Positions 34,923 through 44,992 of a DNA stretch of 64,000 nt are shown here, one piece after another. The notes beneath the pieces were generated by a model, which searched no databases, was not told the origin of the DNA, and was given only the letters and a program-made list of their open reading frames with translations. This DNA comes from Copromyces sp. CBS 386.78. Taxonomy: Eukaryota > Ascomycota > Sordariomycetes > Sordariales > Sordariaceae. The DNA lies in NCBI GenBank assembly GCA_030685235.1, contig MU839133.1:124001-188000 (forward strand), given 5' to 3'. A program made the position numbers and the translations under genes. Position 1 is the stretch's first letter; every line of letters starts with the position of its first letter.

Positions 34923-36053
34923 ATGGGCCCCGGCATCCACCCTCACACCCTCCCTTCCCAACTCAACATGAAGCCCACCACCCACAAACTCGGCCGAGAC
35001 GGCCTCTACCACCCCAACGGCAACCTCCACTTCTTCAAGTCGCAATTCCTCACCACCCTCCCCTACCCGTCCGGCTCCTACTCCGGCAAGACCATCATCG
35101 TAACCGGCTCCAACACCGGTCTGGGCCTCGAGGCCGCCCGCCACTTTGTCCGCCTCGGGTGCAGCCGCATGATCCTCGCCGTGCGAAACCTCTCCAAGGG
35201 TTTAGCCGCAAAGGCCTCCATCGAGCGCTCCACCAGGTGTCCCGAGAGCGTCATCTCCGTCTGGGAACTCGACCAATGCAGCTACGCCAGCGTGCAATCC
35301 TTCGCCTCTCGCGTGTCTGCCGAGTTGGAGAGGGTTGATATCCTGTTGTTAAACGCGGGCGTCTGTCCCCTTGCCGGACCATGGCGGATGGTGGAACAAG
35401 ATGAGGAGGCGATAACGGTTAATGTCGTCAGCACTTTCCTTTTGGCGGTTTTGCTGTTTCCCAAACTGAGAGAAACTGCCCGTCTGTTTCCTGGCGAAAG
35501 TACAAAGCCGGGACCAACGATGACGGTCGTCACCTCCCTAGCGCACACTTACACCGATTTTTATTTGTCGCGCTCCGCGCCCGAGGGACAGCTTTTCAAG
35601 ACGCTTAGCAGCTCACCCGATAGAGCGGAGGCTACGTTCGACGATCACACGGATCAGTACTTCATTTCCAAGCTTCTTGAGATTTTTGTGGTTCGGGCGC
35701 TGGCGGCGCAGTGTCCGGTTGAGAAAACGGGAGTGACGATCAACTGTGTTCAGCCCGGTTTCGTCAAGTCGGGGCTTTTCAAGTTTGAGGGGGCGATTGC
35801 GGTGGCGGTTGGGATGGTGATGAATGGACTTGTGGCGAGGTCGACGGAGGTGGGGAGTAGGACTTTGGTGCATGCTGCTAGTCAGGGGGGAAAAGAGACG
35901 CATGGGGGATATTTGTCGGATTGTAAGGTAGATGAGCCGGCGGAGATAGTAACGGGGGAGGAGGGGAAGGTATTGCAGGAAAGGGTGTGGAGGGAGTTGA
36001 AGGTGAAGATGGAGGGGATTGTGCCGGGGGTACTGAAGGGTTTGGAGGTTTGA
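34923..36053 (+). CDS. Short-chain dehydrogenase/reductase (SDR)
   Basis: Single exon, 376 residues. NAD(P)-dependent oxidoreductase with a Rossmann fold; the substrate is unknown. A cofactor-binding motif VTGSNTGLGLEAARHF (TGxxxGxG) lies at about residues 61-76, followed by the LLLNAGV motif. The catalytic Ser is in VVTSLAH and the catalytic pair is YFISK (YxxxK). PGFVKSGL follows in the usual place. The protein is longer than classical SDRs because of a C-terminal extension after the core and a roughly 55-residue N-terminal lead. The start at 34923 is the first ATG; the second Met at residue 16 is an alternative. No signal peptide. It stands alone between tRNA-Gly and a convergent HAD gene. 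Confidence 0.9.
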   Translation: MGPGIHPHTLPSQLNMKPTTHKLGRDGLYHPNGNLHFFKSQFLTTLPYPSGSYSGKTIIVTGSNTGLGLEAARHFVRLGCSRMILAVRNLSKGLAAKASIERSTRCPESVISVWELDQCSYASVQSFASRVSAELERVDILLLNAGVCPLAGPWRMVEQDEEAITVNVVSTFLLAVLLFPKLRETARLFPGESTKPGPTMTVVTSLAHTYTDFYLSRSAPEGQLFKTLSSSPDRAEATFDDHTDQYFISKLLEIFVVRALAAQCPVEKTGVTINCVQPGFVKSGLFKFEGAIAVAVGMVMNGLVARSTEVGSRTLVHAASQGGKETHGGYLSDCKVDEPAEIVTGEEGKVLQERVWRELKVKMEGIVPGVLKGLEV

Positions 36054-36417
36054 AAGTACTGAGTGGCCGAGGAGACAAATCCGATAACTTGAGGATATAA
36101 CCCTTCTGGTATTCGTTTCTGGGTGTCAAATTGTCTTTGATATGCCTTCTATTTGAAACTGGAGGTGTCTTTTGGATCAAGATATCCCATTTCCAGTTTG
36201 GTTTAGGTGATCTTGGTTTTCAATAGGCATAACAAAACCATCTTACTTCTTTTTGAATTAACTGGAATGCCTTTTCAGAAGGCTGATATGCCTGATTAAT
36301 AGTACAGTAGGGGTATCTAATAACGGGAAAAATAGTCCCTGGTAATACCCTTTCGAAAATGCCGGCTGACTAATAGTACAAAAGCAACGATATCGGTAAT
36401 ACCTTCTCATACTCTCT
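36054..36417. other. 3' intergenic with short imperfect repeats
   Basis: Between convergent SDR and HAD genes. It contains two degenerate copies of a block with TAATAGTACA, then AATA or CGATATC, then GGTAATACC(C)TTT (about 36297-36353 and 36371-36402). No gene. Confidence 0.5.
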
Positions 36418-37587
36418 TCACTCCATACTCTTAACGAGCTTGAATCTCTCCTCAGAGTGGTTGGCACTGCCATCCGAGCCAGCGGAAACCTCCAGACCTC
36501 TCTTCACAATCCAATCAACCAACGTCTCAAGCCTGTTAACCGTAAACATGCGGGGGCTGTGACCAGCCAAAACCTCAGTAACTGGCTTAGCTAGCATCTC
36601 CTCCTCGTCCAGACTCTCCAAACGCTCATCACGAGGATTCTCAGTAATGAACTCCTTCAAAAGGACCGCATTCCATCCACAACCCCAAGCAGACTCGATA
36701 TCTTTCTTGATATCATCACCAACGTAGAGCTTCAACCAAGGAACGCTCTCGTCAAACTTGCCCAGCTCATGCACAACCGCTCTGCGAGCCAGCATCTCTC
36801 CCGCCTGCCACATCAGCTTGTGCGGCTTTGACTCCTCAACGTCATATGACATGACGGTAAAGTCGACATCGTACGACTTTCCGTCGACGGGGCGAACGCT
36901 TTCGAAGTGGGTGTCCTGCTTGGACTCTCTCTGGAAACGCAGGGGGCTGACGTCGAGGCCCAGGGAGGAAAGGATGCCGCCGACGCGGTCATCCGAGTTG
37001 CTGATGACGCCGAGAACGACGTGGCCGATGGAGGAGGAGGGGTTGTCCATCTTGCTGCTGTTGGATTTGCTGTGATGCTTCAAAGACTGGAGAAGCTTGG
37101 GCATGTTGGACGCAGTCTTGTATGCGTCGCGGGTGGAGAAATGGTGGAAGAGTCTACGGCCCAAATCATCCAGCTGCGCTTTGTGAGCGGCGTCTCGAAG
37201 ACTGGGCTCAACGTCGACAAAGATATTCTTAATAACCTGCGGCAGTGAAACTTGATGTCAGCTTCAGTTCAGAAATTAAGGTAGTTGAGTTAACGAAAAT
37301 GAAGGGGACTGGCTCACCTTCATCCACCAAGCTTCGGGGTTCATGCCCTGGATGTGCTTGCCATAGTTGGGATACTCTTTGGCAGCCGTGGTGATGCGAT
37401 CGTGGAGATAAACGGCCACAACATGGTCGCTAGCGTGTTGAAGGCCGTTATCGCGAGCAAACTGACCGTACGTCTTATGAACGGGCTCTTTGGGGGCGTA
37501 GAGAGTCTCGAAGGCGTCGAAACAGACGAGGAGGTTGTACTTGGGAGCTCGTGATATATTCGCGGCTTTGGCGGCTTGGAGCATCAT
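36418..37587 (-). CDS. HDHD3-like HAD superfamily protein
   Basis: Exon 1 (37587-37318) and exon 2 (37236-36418) join over an 81-bp intron (GTGAGC donor, GCCGCAG acceptor, phase 0), giving 362 residues. It is a haloacid-dehalogenase-fold protein of the HDHD3-like group. Motif I is LVCFDAFETLYAP with the nucleophile Asp. A helical cap contains YPNYGKHIQG and EAWWMK, typical of HDHD3. Motif II is VLGVISNSDDR, and motif IV is LYVGDDIKKDIESAWGCGWN. The usual DxD of phosphatases is DAF here, so the general acid/base Asp is replaced, and phosphatase activity should not be assumed. ATG 37587 is the first ATG in the frame (another Met follows directly). A C-terminal tail of about 80 residues extends beyond the fold. 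Confidence 0.86.
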
Positions 37588-37944
37588 GATCTTGTAGTAG
37601 AGTAAAGCTTTGTTGAAGTAATGTTCACTGGCAGAAAAAAACACCTAGGTAGACGACGAGCTTGGGTTTGAGATTTAATAGTCCTCAAAGAAGGACGGAC
37701 AAGTCTTGTCTTGACGAGTAACGGGGGCAAGGTGATTCACAAGTGACTCGAGTGAGTATGAGGCAGAGAGAGAGTGTGGAAGAAGGATGAGGTGATCAAT
37801 GTTAAGGTAGAGTTGAGGTACCTGGAAGCCGCTAAAAGTATAGTGGGGCACAGAGGGGAAGTGCAGCAAACAACACCTTCAGCTTCGTCTGATGTTGATC
37901 TCTGACAACTAACCTACGGGGAACGTATATCTTACTCACAAGCT
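37588..37944. other. Promoter region of the HAD gene
   Basis: 357 bp between the HAD gene start and the 3' end of the ThuA gene upstream on the same strand. No feature recognised. Confidence 0.5.
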
Positions 37945-38712
37945 TCAAGCGTCAAGTCTTGCAGTCCATAAGATGGCCTTGTGAATAAAAGCCATGAATC
38001 CAGGGTCCTCCAGATATGCTTCATCAAAGTGGCCAAGAGAGTTGTAAAACGACCGGCCGCCCTCGAACTCCTGCGCCCACGCAAGGGGGTGACGGTCGCC
38101 GTGTGTCCCTCCAGTATAAGTCTCTTCGTTGACCTCGAGGAGAATTTGGAGATGCGGATTATCCCAGGGATTCATCTTGAAGTTGTAGTATTCGTCAAAC
38201 CAGTCCCACACCCACTCCTTGTCCGTCGTTACACCAAACATGTTCTTCTTTCCCTCGGCCTTGTCTTGGGGTCTTTTCAGAATTCCAGCAAGGAGAGGAT
38301 GGTCCATGTTGTTGATAACGGGCCGGATCTTGGCCATCTGCGGCTCTGGGTGGTCGGTAAAGACGCCACCGATCAAGCGGCCATACCACTCACTCGACTC
38401 CATGCCGAAGCTGGCGCAGTGGATGCCGACAACGCCGCCGCCCGAGTGGACGAAGCCCTTGAGTGCCTCGAGCTGGGAAGAATCGAGAAATTCGCCAGAG
38501 CATTGTAGAAGGATGATGACACGGAATTGGGAGAGACTCGAGCGTGTGAATATCGTAGGGTCTTCGGTTGCTGTCGTGACAAATGGGTGGGCAGTGGTCG
38601 AGGAAGTTGCCGCAAGGTCTTCAAGCGCCTTTATGGAAGCTGGGATAGAGTCGTGACGATAGGCTACGGTGCGGGAGAAGACCAACACCTTGAAGGGTTT
38701 GGCTGAAGACAT
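37945..38712 (-). CDS. ThuA-domain protein (trehalose-utilisation-like)
   Basis: Single exon, 255 residues, filled by one ThuA domain (class I glutamine-amidotransferase-like fold). Family marks are KVLVFSRTVAYRHDSIP at the N-terminus, GGGVVGIHCASFG near residue 95, MDHPLLAG, and the C-terminal HPLAWAQEFEGGRSFYNSLGH followed by an F-x-x-x-I-x-x-A-I-x-W helix. In bacteria ThuA is linked to trehalose or other disaccharide catabolism; fungal members are uncharacterised, so a sugar-related role is only an analogy. No signal peptide. The start has good context and matches the first core strand. Confidence 0.9.
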   Translation of the reverse strand: MSSAKPFKVLVFSRTVAYRHDSIPASIKALEDLAATSSTTAHPFVTTATEDPTIFTRSSLSQFRVIILLQCSGEFLDSSQLEALKGFVHSGGGVVGIHCASFGMESSEWYGRLIGGVFTDHPEPQMAKIRPVINNMDHPLLAGILKRPQDKAEGKKNMFGVTTDKEWVWDWFDEYYNFKMNPWDNPHLQILLEVNEETYTGGTHGDRHPLAWAQEFEGGRSFYNSLGHFDEAYLEDPGFMAFIHKAILWTARLDA

Positions 38713-39478
38713 GGCTGGTCAGAGCTAAGGAAAGACAATTGCTCAGCGTCAAGCATTCAGCTCATCCGGATTGGAGGTTAAAGGGAATTGAGGAATTGAA
38801 TGAGATGTCATAGTTCTCATCCCATAATGGGAGCCAATGTCGTTTTAGCCATCATGTTGGTGGGGTGGCTTGTTCGGATGAAGTTGATGATCTCCTTGCT
38901 TTCAAGTACGGGGAAGAAGATGGGACGAGCTGTCCAAGTGTGGGGGATGCACGCGCTATGCTACACTTGTAAGGTAGTACACATCAATGCTGGAAAGTTC
39001 GTTAGCGCGGGACTTCATACGGTACTCTTCGTAATTCAACCAACCTACCACCAATTTTCATGCAAAAAGCTAGTATAAACCCGATGCATTTTACCCGTTT
39101 CATACATACTCTCTAATTTTCCCCTTTGAATATGATTATCCCGTTGTTTTGTTGTGAAATTTTGCACCCCCCTATCACGAGAACCGCGCTAACAAACTTT
39201 CCAGCATTAATATATCAAGTGAATGGGTCAACCGTTGCATTCCGCTTCGGACCTCAACTAGGTCTTTCCCTTCTATGATATCAACATGAAAACCACCCAG
39301 ATGGAAGCCGACAAGAAGAAAAGTTACTGATCAGCGAGGCTTCGGGGCTTGTCAGCCTCTGATGATCCTTTCATTTCCTCCGTTGGGTTCTCACCAAAAG
39401 CTTCGCCTGCGGCTGAGCAAGGCACCATAACAGTTTGCTTGAGGTCTATTCTAAGGTAGCTGAAGGAACGCCAAGACT
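38713..39478. other. ThuA promoter region and transposon left flank
   Basis: No gene supported. Base composition is normal up to the left inverted repeat at 39479. Confidence 0.5.
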
Positions 39479-39590
39479 GTTACTCGTCTGGGCTCGAAAC
39501 GCCCTCTGCGACCCCAAGCGAAGCTTAGAGTCTGGTACATAGATTCGCGAAAGTGAATGGATTCGCAAAAATTTTAGTACTTCCCCGCCT
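39479..39590 (+). repeat. Left terminal inverted repeat
   Basis: Starts GTTACTCGTCTGGGCTCGAA and includes CCCCAAGCGAAGCTT and ATTCGCGAAAGTGAAT. Matches the reverse complement of 43140-43250, perfectly for the first 48 bp and then with mismatches that are all transitions over the next 16 bp (7 of 16). Confidence 0.88.
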
Positions 39591-39883
39591 ATACAAACTA
39601 ACGGTATAATTATATCACATTATTTTTTCAAAATTTATACGTTCATACATATAATATCGTTCAACTTAGTAAATATCCCTATATTAAATTAATAATTCAA
39701 CAAAGTAAGATTAATATCCTCATTATCAATATTACTACTTTCTAGTATAGTATTTCGAATAGAGCTATCCTCCCCCCCCTCCTCCTCTACTATAATACTA
39801 GAATCATCTAAGTTTCTTAATATTAAATCTACTTCATTATCGCTAAGTAATAACTAACTATAACTGGGTATAGGGTAATACGT

Positions 39884-40015
39884 TGTCACGGGGTTACCCG
39901 TGGTGTTGGCTATATAGTGTGCACTGCGGATTCTGCCTTGCAAGCAGAATTACGTCCTATCTTTTACCGGATAGGTTTGGCGTTGTTGGGACATGTGCAC
40001 TCTCACCCTGTTATA
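39884..40015 (+). repeat. Left direct terminal repeat (LTR-like), 132 bp
   Basis: Contains three potential hairpins: CACGGG/CCCGTG near the start, ATTCTGC/GCAGAAT at 39930-39950 with a 7-nt loop CTTGCAA, and CCTATC/GATAGG. A TGGCTATATAGTG stretch at 39907-39919 resembles a Pol III A box. Confidence 0.85.
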
Positions 40016-40045
40016 GTTAATTCTGCTTATCAGTGGGATGCTACG

Positions 40046-40056
40046 GGTTCGATTCC
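40046..40056 (+). promoter_or_regulatory. tRNA T-arm / Pol III B-box match inside the small element
   Basis: GGTTCGATTCC is a perfect B-box consensus and sits in a T-arm-like hairpin (CGGG/CCCG with loop TTCGATT, 40044-40058), followed by GTTGGGGCA, which resembles a tRNA acceptor 3' strand. It is in sense orientation, unlike a primer-binding site. No full cloverleaf folds around it. Confidence 0.5.
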
Positions 40057-40292
40057 CGGTTGGGGCATTTTGGAAAGGCGGGTTTTTCGAGTGCGCTCCG
40101 ACCACTTAAGTGTGGGAAAACAGGAGCGTATCCACTCAATAAAAAACATTGCTAACCGCCGCACTACGCTTGGAGGGCGTAGATGCACCAAAATGTCCCT
40201 GGTTACCCTATTGGAACTTCGGTTCAGGTAGTGCTATATAGCCACGCCGCCCTTTATCTTGAAGTATAAAACTTCGCTTTGAAGGGAGGTAG

Positions 40293-40424
40293 TGTCACGG
40301 GGTTACCCGTGGTGTTGGCTATATAGTGTGCACTGCGGATTCTGCCTTGCAAGCAGAATTACGTCCTATCTTTTACCGGATAGGTTTGGCGTTGTTGGGA
40401 CATGTGCACTCTCACCCTGTTATA
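40293..40424 (+). repeat. Right direct terminal repeat (LTR-like), 132 bp
   Basis: Same sequence as 39884-40015 at an offset of 409 bp; I found no difference by eye. It is followed directly by the TACGT target duplication. Confidence 0.85.
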
Positions 40425-43139
40425 TACGTACCCTTATCGTTCTTACACAATATCTCCATTTACTCCTCTTATATTAGCCCAATCTACTCTTCTACCTCCT
40501 CCTCTTTAAACGGGTAAAACTTATTATTTTTAATTTTAAAATCCGGCTTTATACTAGTAATAAAAACTATAATAACCTCTTCAACGATAGCCTCTATATA
40601 AGGGTTGTAAATTTATAAAGTAATAGGCTTTAATCTATTACTAAATAATACCCAATATAAAGGTAGAACAATATCCTTCTCTAATCTATTTAACCGAATT
40701 ATTTCTATTTAAATAACTACCTTTTTTACCTTTTAATAGAATCCCTAGCGCTCCCGCCGTATAAATCTATATTATTCGAACAATTAATTCTAATCCTTAA
40801 TCTTATTTAAAATTAAATTAATTATTATAGTCTATTTAATACAAAATTTACTAGCAAATTATAACTCTACCCTCTTATTCTAAGCTTTATTCTATTACTC
40901 AATTTTATATACACTAAACTATCTACATAGGGCAATCTTTTTAATATCGAAATCCTTCTTACGCTAGCGCAACTTCTCCCTAATATATAGCTTAATTCTA
41001 TAATACTCATCTATAACTATATGAAGACGAACATTACCAACCTTAATAAGACTAGTACGAATAACTAAATAATTAAATATACGGCTCTCTTTCTATACTA
41101 ACTCCTCTAACTACTTCTTCTTTTTAAAGCACTATACCTCTATACTAGCAACCCCTATTAACGTAACTACTTTAATAGATTTATCCCTCTTAAATATAAT
41201 ATATTTAATAATAGGGCTAAGGGGAGTTTTCGCTACAATAGATCTATATAGCTCTTATTAAACGTATATATTATACCCTAAAATCGTAACTATATTAAGA
41301 GGGAGGGTTATTACCTTTACCCAATCATCTTTAGTACAAAGTATTAGCAGAGGTATTCTAACACTATAATTAGTATAAGGATTAAAAGCGTTAAACTATA
41401 TAAGGTTTTAGCGTAATATTAAATCCATAAGACCTTTCTCCTTCTTCTATACCTATAAATAAGCTCGATTATCTATAATTTCCTTTAATTTAAACTAACC
41501 CTTATTATTTTCAATTGTAATATATCCTTTTTTTCTTTTTAAAATATTAAAATTAATCGTTAATATAATAGGGTTTTACAATTTATTAAATATAATAAAA
41601 GGTTTATATAAATAGAGACTATACTTTACCTATATAAATTATATAATCGATTACTTAAAAAATTCACTTCAGATATAAAACAATCTATTTAAAAAAAATA
41701 ATTTATTATATTCTACATTACTATATATAATAGTTTTAAATATATCCTTCTAATAATAATATTTATAAACTTAAAAGACGCCTACATCAAATAATTAAAG
41801 GATATAAATAAAGTAAGGAAGTAATAAGAAAAAGATAATATTATTATTATAATATTATTAATAAAATTAAATAGTATAATAACTACTATAATTATTTAAT
41901 AGGAAGAAACGCTTCTCCTCCTTATTAAAAGGACGAAAGTACTCCTCCCAATAATTAAACTAATTAAATACAAATTAGTCGTCGATATAACCGTTAGGGG
42001 AGGTAGCGATAATATTATAACTGTTAAATCGATTATCGATATAGTTTTCGCTAATATTAATACTAAGAAAAATAATAAAGGCAAGAACCGTACGGCTAAA
42101 GGCAAAGATATATTCTATAATCGTTACGAATTTACGTACGTTTAAGTTAGTAATATATATAATTAGTATTTCAATATACAACTAAACTGTATAGGATTTA
42201 AATTATATACTAACCCTAAATCAAGATTTATCCCCATTCTATATATTATTTAATATAATATCGTTCTTTTTAACAGTCTCTTTCTATACCCTAAATACCT
42301 CCTTTATATTTATATATAATTAGGCTACTTTACGTACTTACGCTAACAATTTCGTACATATAAATTTAAATTTTAATCTAATTATAAAATAGCGGACCTA
42401 ATATTAATCGAAATTAATCTTATAACCGTTAATTCGAATTAACTATTTAACGGCGTATATAATCTCCTAATTTATAACTTTATATCCTAATTAAGACGGT
42501 TAATTAACAATTAACGTTAATTACAAATAATTACTACAAACTGATAAATATTTAAATATTTACTTAAGTAAATAACGCGAACTCCTCCTCCTCTATTAAT
42601 TTCTTTACCCTATTATTCTATAACTATAGTTTAACACCCTTCGAACGGCTTATAATAACGTAGTAATTAACGCTATAAATTCGCGCCGCGGCGGCAACCG
42701 TTTTAAACTTTCCCTCCCTCAATATACTAACCGCAAAATTAATACGCTATTTATTCGAAAGACCGGCGAGAAAATTACTAGCGGGCTCCATCGTATACGA
42801 TTTTACAATAAATTAACTAGATTATCAATAATATTAATATTGAGAGCTAGATAATAAAATAATAAATAGCGATAGGCGAAGGTACTAAATAGCTAAAGCT
42901 AATTAGAACTAGCGAGACTATACCCCGCACGTATATACTACTATAGGAGGCAGTAAACTTCTGCCTAATAATAATTTATATTAGTTATATTATCTACACT
43001 ATTTTACACTAAATACTAACGCTCCCAATCCGGTATTTAGTAGTTCGTAATAGATTTATACGGTTAAATTAAATTAAATTGCTTATAGTAGGTATATAAA
43101 AAAACGGTAGTATATTAATTTGCTAACAAAATGCGGGGT

Positions 43140-43250
43140 TTGCTAGGTACCGAAATTTTTTCGCAAATCTATTCACTTTCGCGAATCTATACACTAAACC
43201 CCAAGCTTCGCTTGGGGTCGCAGAGGGCGTTTCGAGCCCAGACGAGTAAC
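43140..43250 (-). repeat. Right terminal inverted repeat
   Basis: Reverse complement of the left repeat. Reads AAGCTTCGCTTGGGGTCGCA toward the outer end and stops at CGAGTAAC (43250). The outermost 48 bp are GC-normal and identical to the left copy. Confidence 0.88.
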
Positions 43251-43540
43251 CCTCGATATCCGGTGCTTGCTGATGCTTGTTCGTAAATTGGAAGCAGGGC
43301 TATCCCATTCGCCAGAAGCTGTCTTGTGGACTGACTCGTATTGCTTTCACTGTGCTTCAGCCACATCGGACTGCTTTGAATGTTGGGCATTTTCATCCAG
43401 TGCTCTCCAGCCCCAACCTGTCTACCTTCTCTCTTCTCTTCTTCCCAAAAGTTGGGGATTTCTTGTCATTTTGTACTTGTTCCCATAATCTCCGGACTGG
43501 GTAACTTCAGCACAAGTGTGAGTCTCATCAGTTAGTCATC
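43251..43540. other. Short promoter region between transposon and Pro/Gln-rich gene
   Basis: Only 290 bp lie between the transposon end and the ATG at 43541, with a pyrimidine-rich stretch (CTTCTCTCTTCTCTTCTTCC) typical of fungal core promoters at about 43426-43446. Confidence 0.5.
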
Positions 43541-44960
43541 ATGTCATATAGCGGCATTTCCCCATACGGTTCTGCTTATCGGCAGCAGTCCCAACCACAA
43601 GAACAACAACCGGAGCAACAACGTCGACAATCAGAGCCGAAAGCCTACCGTCCGTATCAACCATACCGGCCACCTACACAGCAGCCAGCATCAAGTGAAG
43701 CTTATCAGAATGATAGCCGACGTTCGTCTGTTGCAAGCCAGTCACCTCTGGCTTCCTCGCTCGCCAACATGAAGCTCGACCTTGGCGATAGCTCCATGGC
43801 TCCGGCACCTTTGAGACTTCAACGTAAGCCCGTCTCAAGTCAACCATCAACTCCGCTCAAGGCACCGCAGTCACCGCAGGCAGATCGGGACTACAAACCT
43901 TACTCCCCACCGTCTTCGCAACACCGTAACTCAGTCTCGTCGATGGCTGGACGACGGACCTCCAATGGCTTTGTTGCCGAACTTCAAGGGTCACCACCTC
44001 CTTCCCGGCGGGAGAGTAATGCTGTGCAGCCCTCTTCAAACGTCCCTCCACCGCAACCGGCCAAGAAGTTGGAAACTCCCGACAGTGAAGGACTGATCGT
44101 CGTAGAAGCCGAGGCGTTGCCTTGTGTCCCCGGCTCATGGCCTGAAGAACAGCCAGAAACTGGATATCAAGCTCCTTATGCTCAACCTGAATATGAGAAA
44201 CCCATGTCACCATCTGCACCTCATCACGAGGTAACACAGAACACACCGAGTCCTCCTCCTCCTGCTGTGCAATACCCATCGGCCTATCAGGCCTACCAGC
44301 AACAGGCGTCTACTCCTCCACCAGCGCCACAGCCGACTTACACGTCTGCACCAGCTCAGCCAGGATACCAGAGCTTTTCACCTCCACAGTCACCACCGCA
44401 ACCACCTTCATCTGCAGGAACTCCAGCTCCATTCACTCCTCAATATCATCAATATCAGCAACCAAACTACAGTTCTGCACCTTCGCCTGTATACAGCCAA
44501 GCCCCAACGTCTCCGGTCGGGCAAGCACCTCCACCACCGCCATATCAGCAACGAACCTACGGCAGCCCTCCGCAGTCACCACCACCACCACCTCCACAAT
44601 CAACACGGCCAACATTTCAGTATTTCTCCGGCTATCAATCCCCACCAACACCAACACTCAACACCAGCAACTTACCAACCCCCCCAAGCCAACAAGGCCC
44701 TTTTTCACCTACCTCTCCGCAATCACCGACACCAGGAGGACACAGACACTCAAACTCTTACTTCCCAGCAGCCTATCCTCCCCGACCTTCACCACCAGCC
44801 CAACATCAACCGGCCACCATGACCCTGCCCTCACCAACCGTTACCTCCCCTTCATCTCCATCTCCAGCTGTGAACACATGCACCAGCACTGGCACCTTCC
44901 AACACTCCCCAGCAGGAACCGCGTCCCCACCAGCCCAACCAACCTACTCAAATGCCCCCT

Positions 44961-44992
<32 letters not shown>

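Larger units (their letters stand above)
39884..40424. mobile_element. Small LTR-like element (TRIM-like), 541 bp, nested in the RIP island
   Basis: Two direct terminal repeats of 132 bp (39884-40015 and 40293-40424) read as identical. They begin TGTCACGGGG and end TGTTATA, and are flanked by a perfect 5-bp duplication TACGT at 39879-39883 and 40425-40429. The 277-bp interior has no coding capacity. A purine tract (GAAGGGAGGTAG, 40281-40292) immediately precedes the right repeat, as a polypurine tract does. The size and layout fit a terminal-repeat retrotransposon in miniature. The repeats end in TA rather than CA, and no convincing primer-binding site is seen. Normal GC and identical repeats inside AT-rich degraded DNA indicate recent insertion. 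Mobilisation would need enzymes supplied elsewhere. Confidence 0.78.
39479..43250. mobile_element. RIP-degraded inverted-repeat transposon, about 3.77 kb
   Basis: The block is bounded by inverted terminal repeats (39479 inward and 43250 inward). The first 48 bp at each end are identical, and similarity continues for about 110 bp. The interior (about 39590-43140, apart from the nested element) is extremely AT-rich, dense in TpA and poor in CpA/TpG, with no long open frame, as expected after repeat-induced point mutation. No transposase domain can be recognised. Length and inverted ends suggest a DNA transposon, but I found no clear target-site duplication, so the class is inference. Heterochromatin and DNA methylation would be expected in a Neurospora-like host. 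Confidence 0.75.

Noticed and set aside
32846..36053. DUF1772 plus SDR as part of an anthraquinone pathway
   Set aside because: DUF1772 can be an anthrone oxygenase, but no polyketide synthase or partner gene is present and a tRNA lies between them.
39884..40424. Full tRNA gene in the small element
   Set aside because: The B box and T-arm are perfect, but no matching acceptor 5' strand, D-arm and anticodon arm lie at correct distance.
39479..43250. CRISPR-like or centromeric repeat explanation for the AT-rich block
   Set aside because: No regularly spaced direct repeats; inverted ends and transition-type differences fit a RIP-mutated transposon better.
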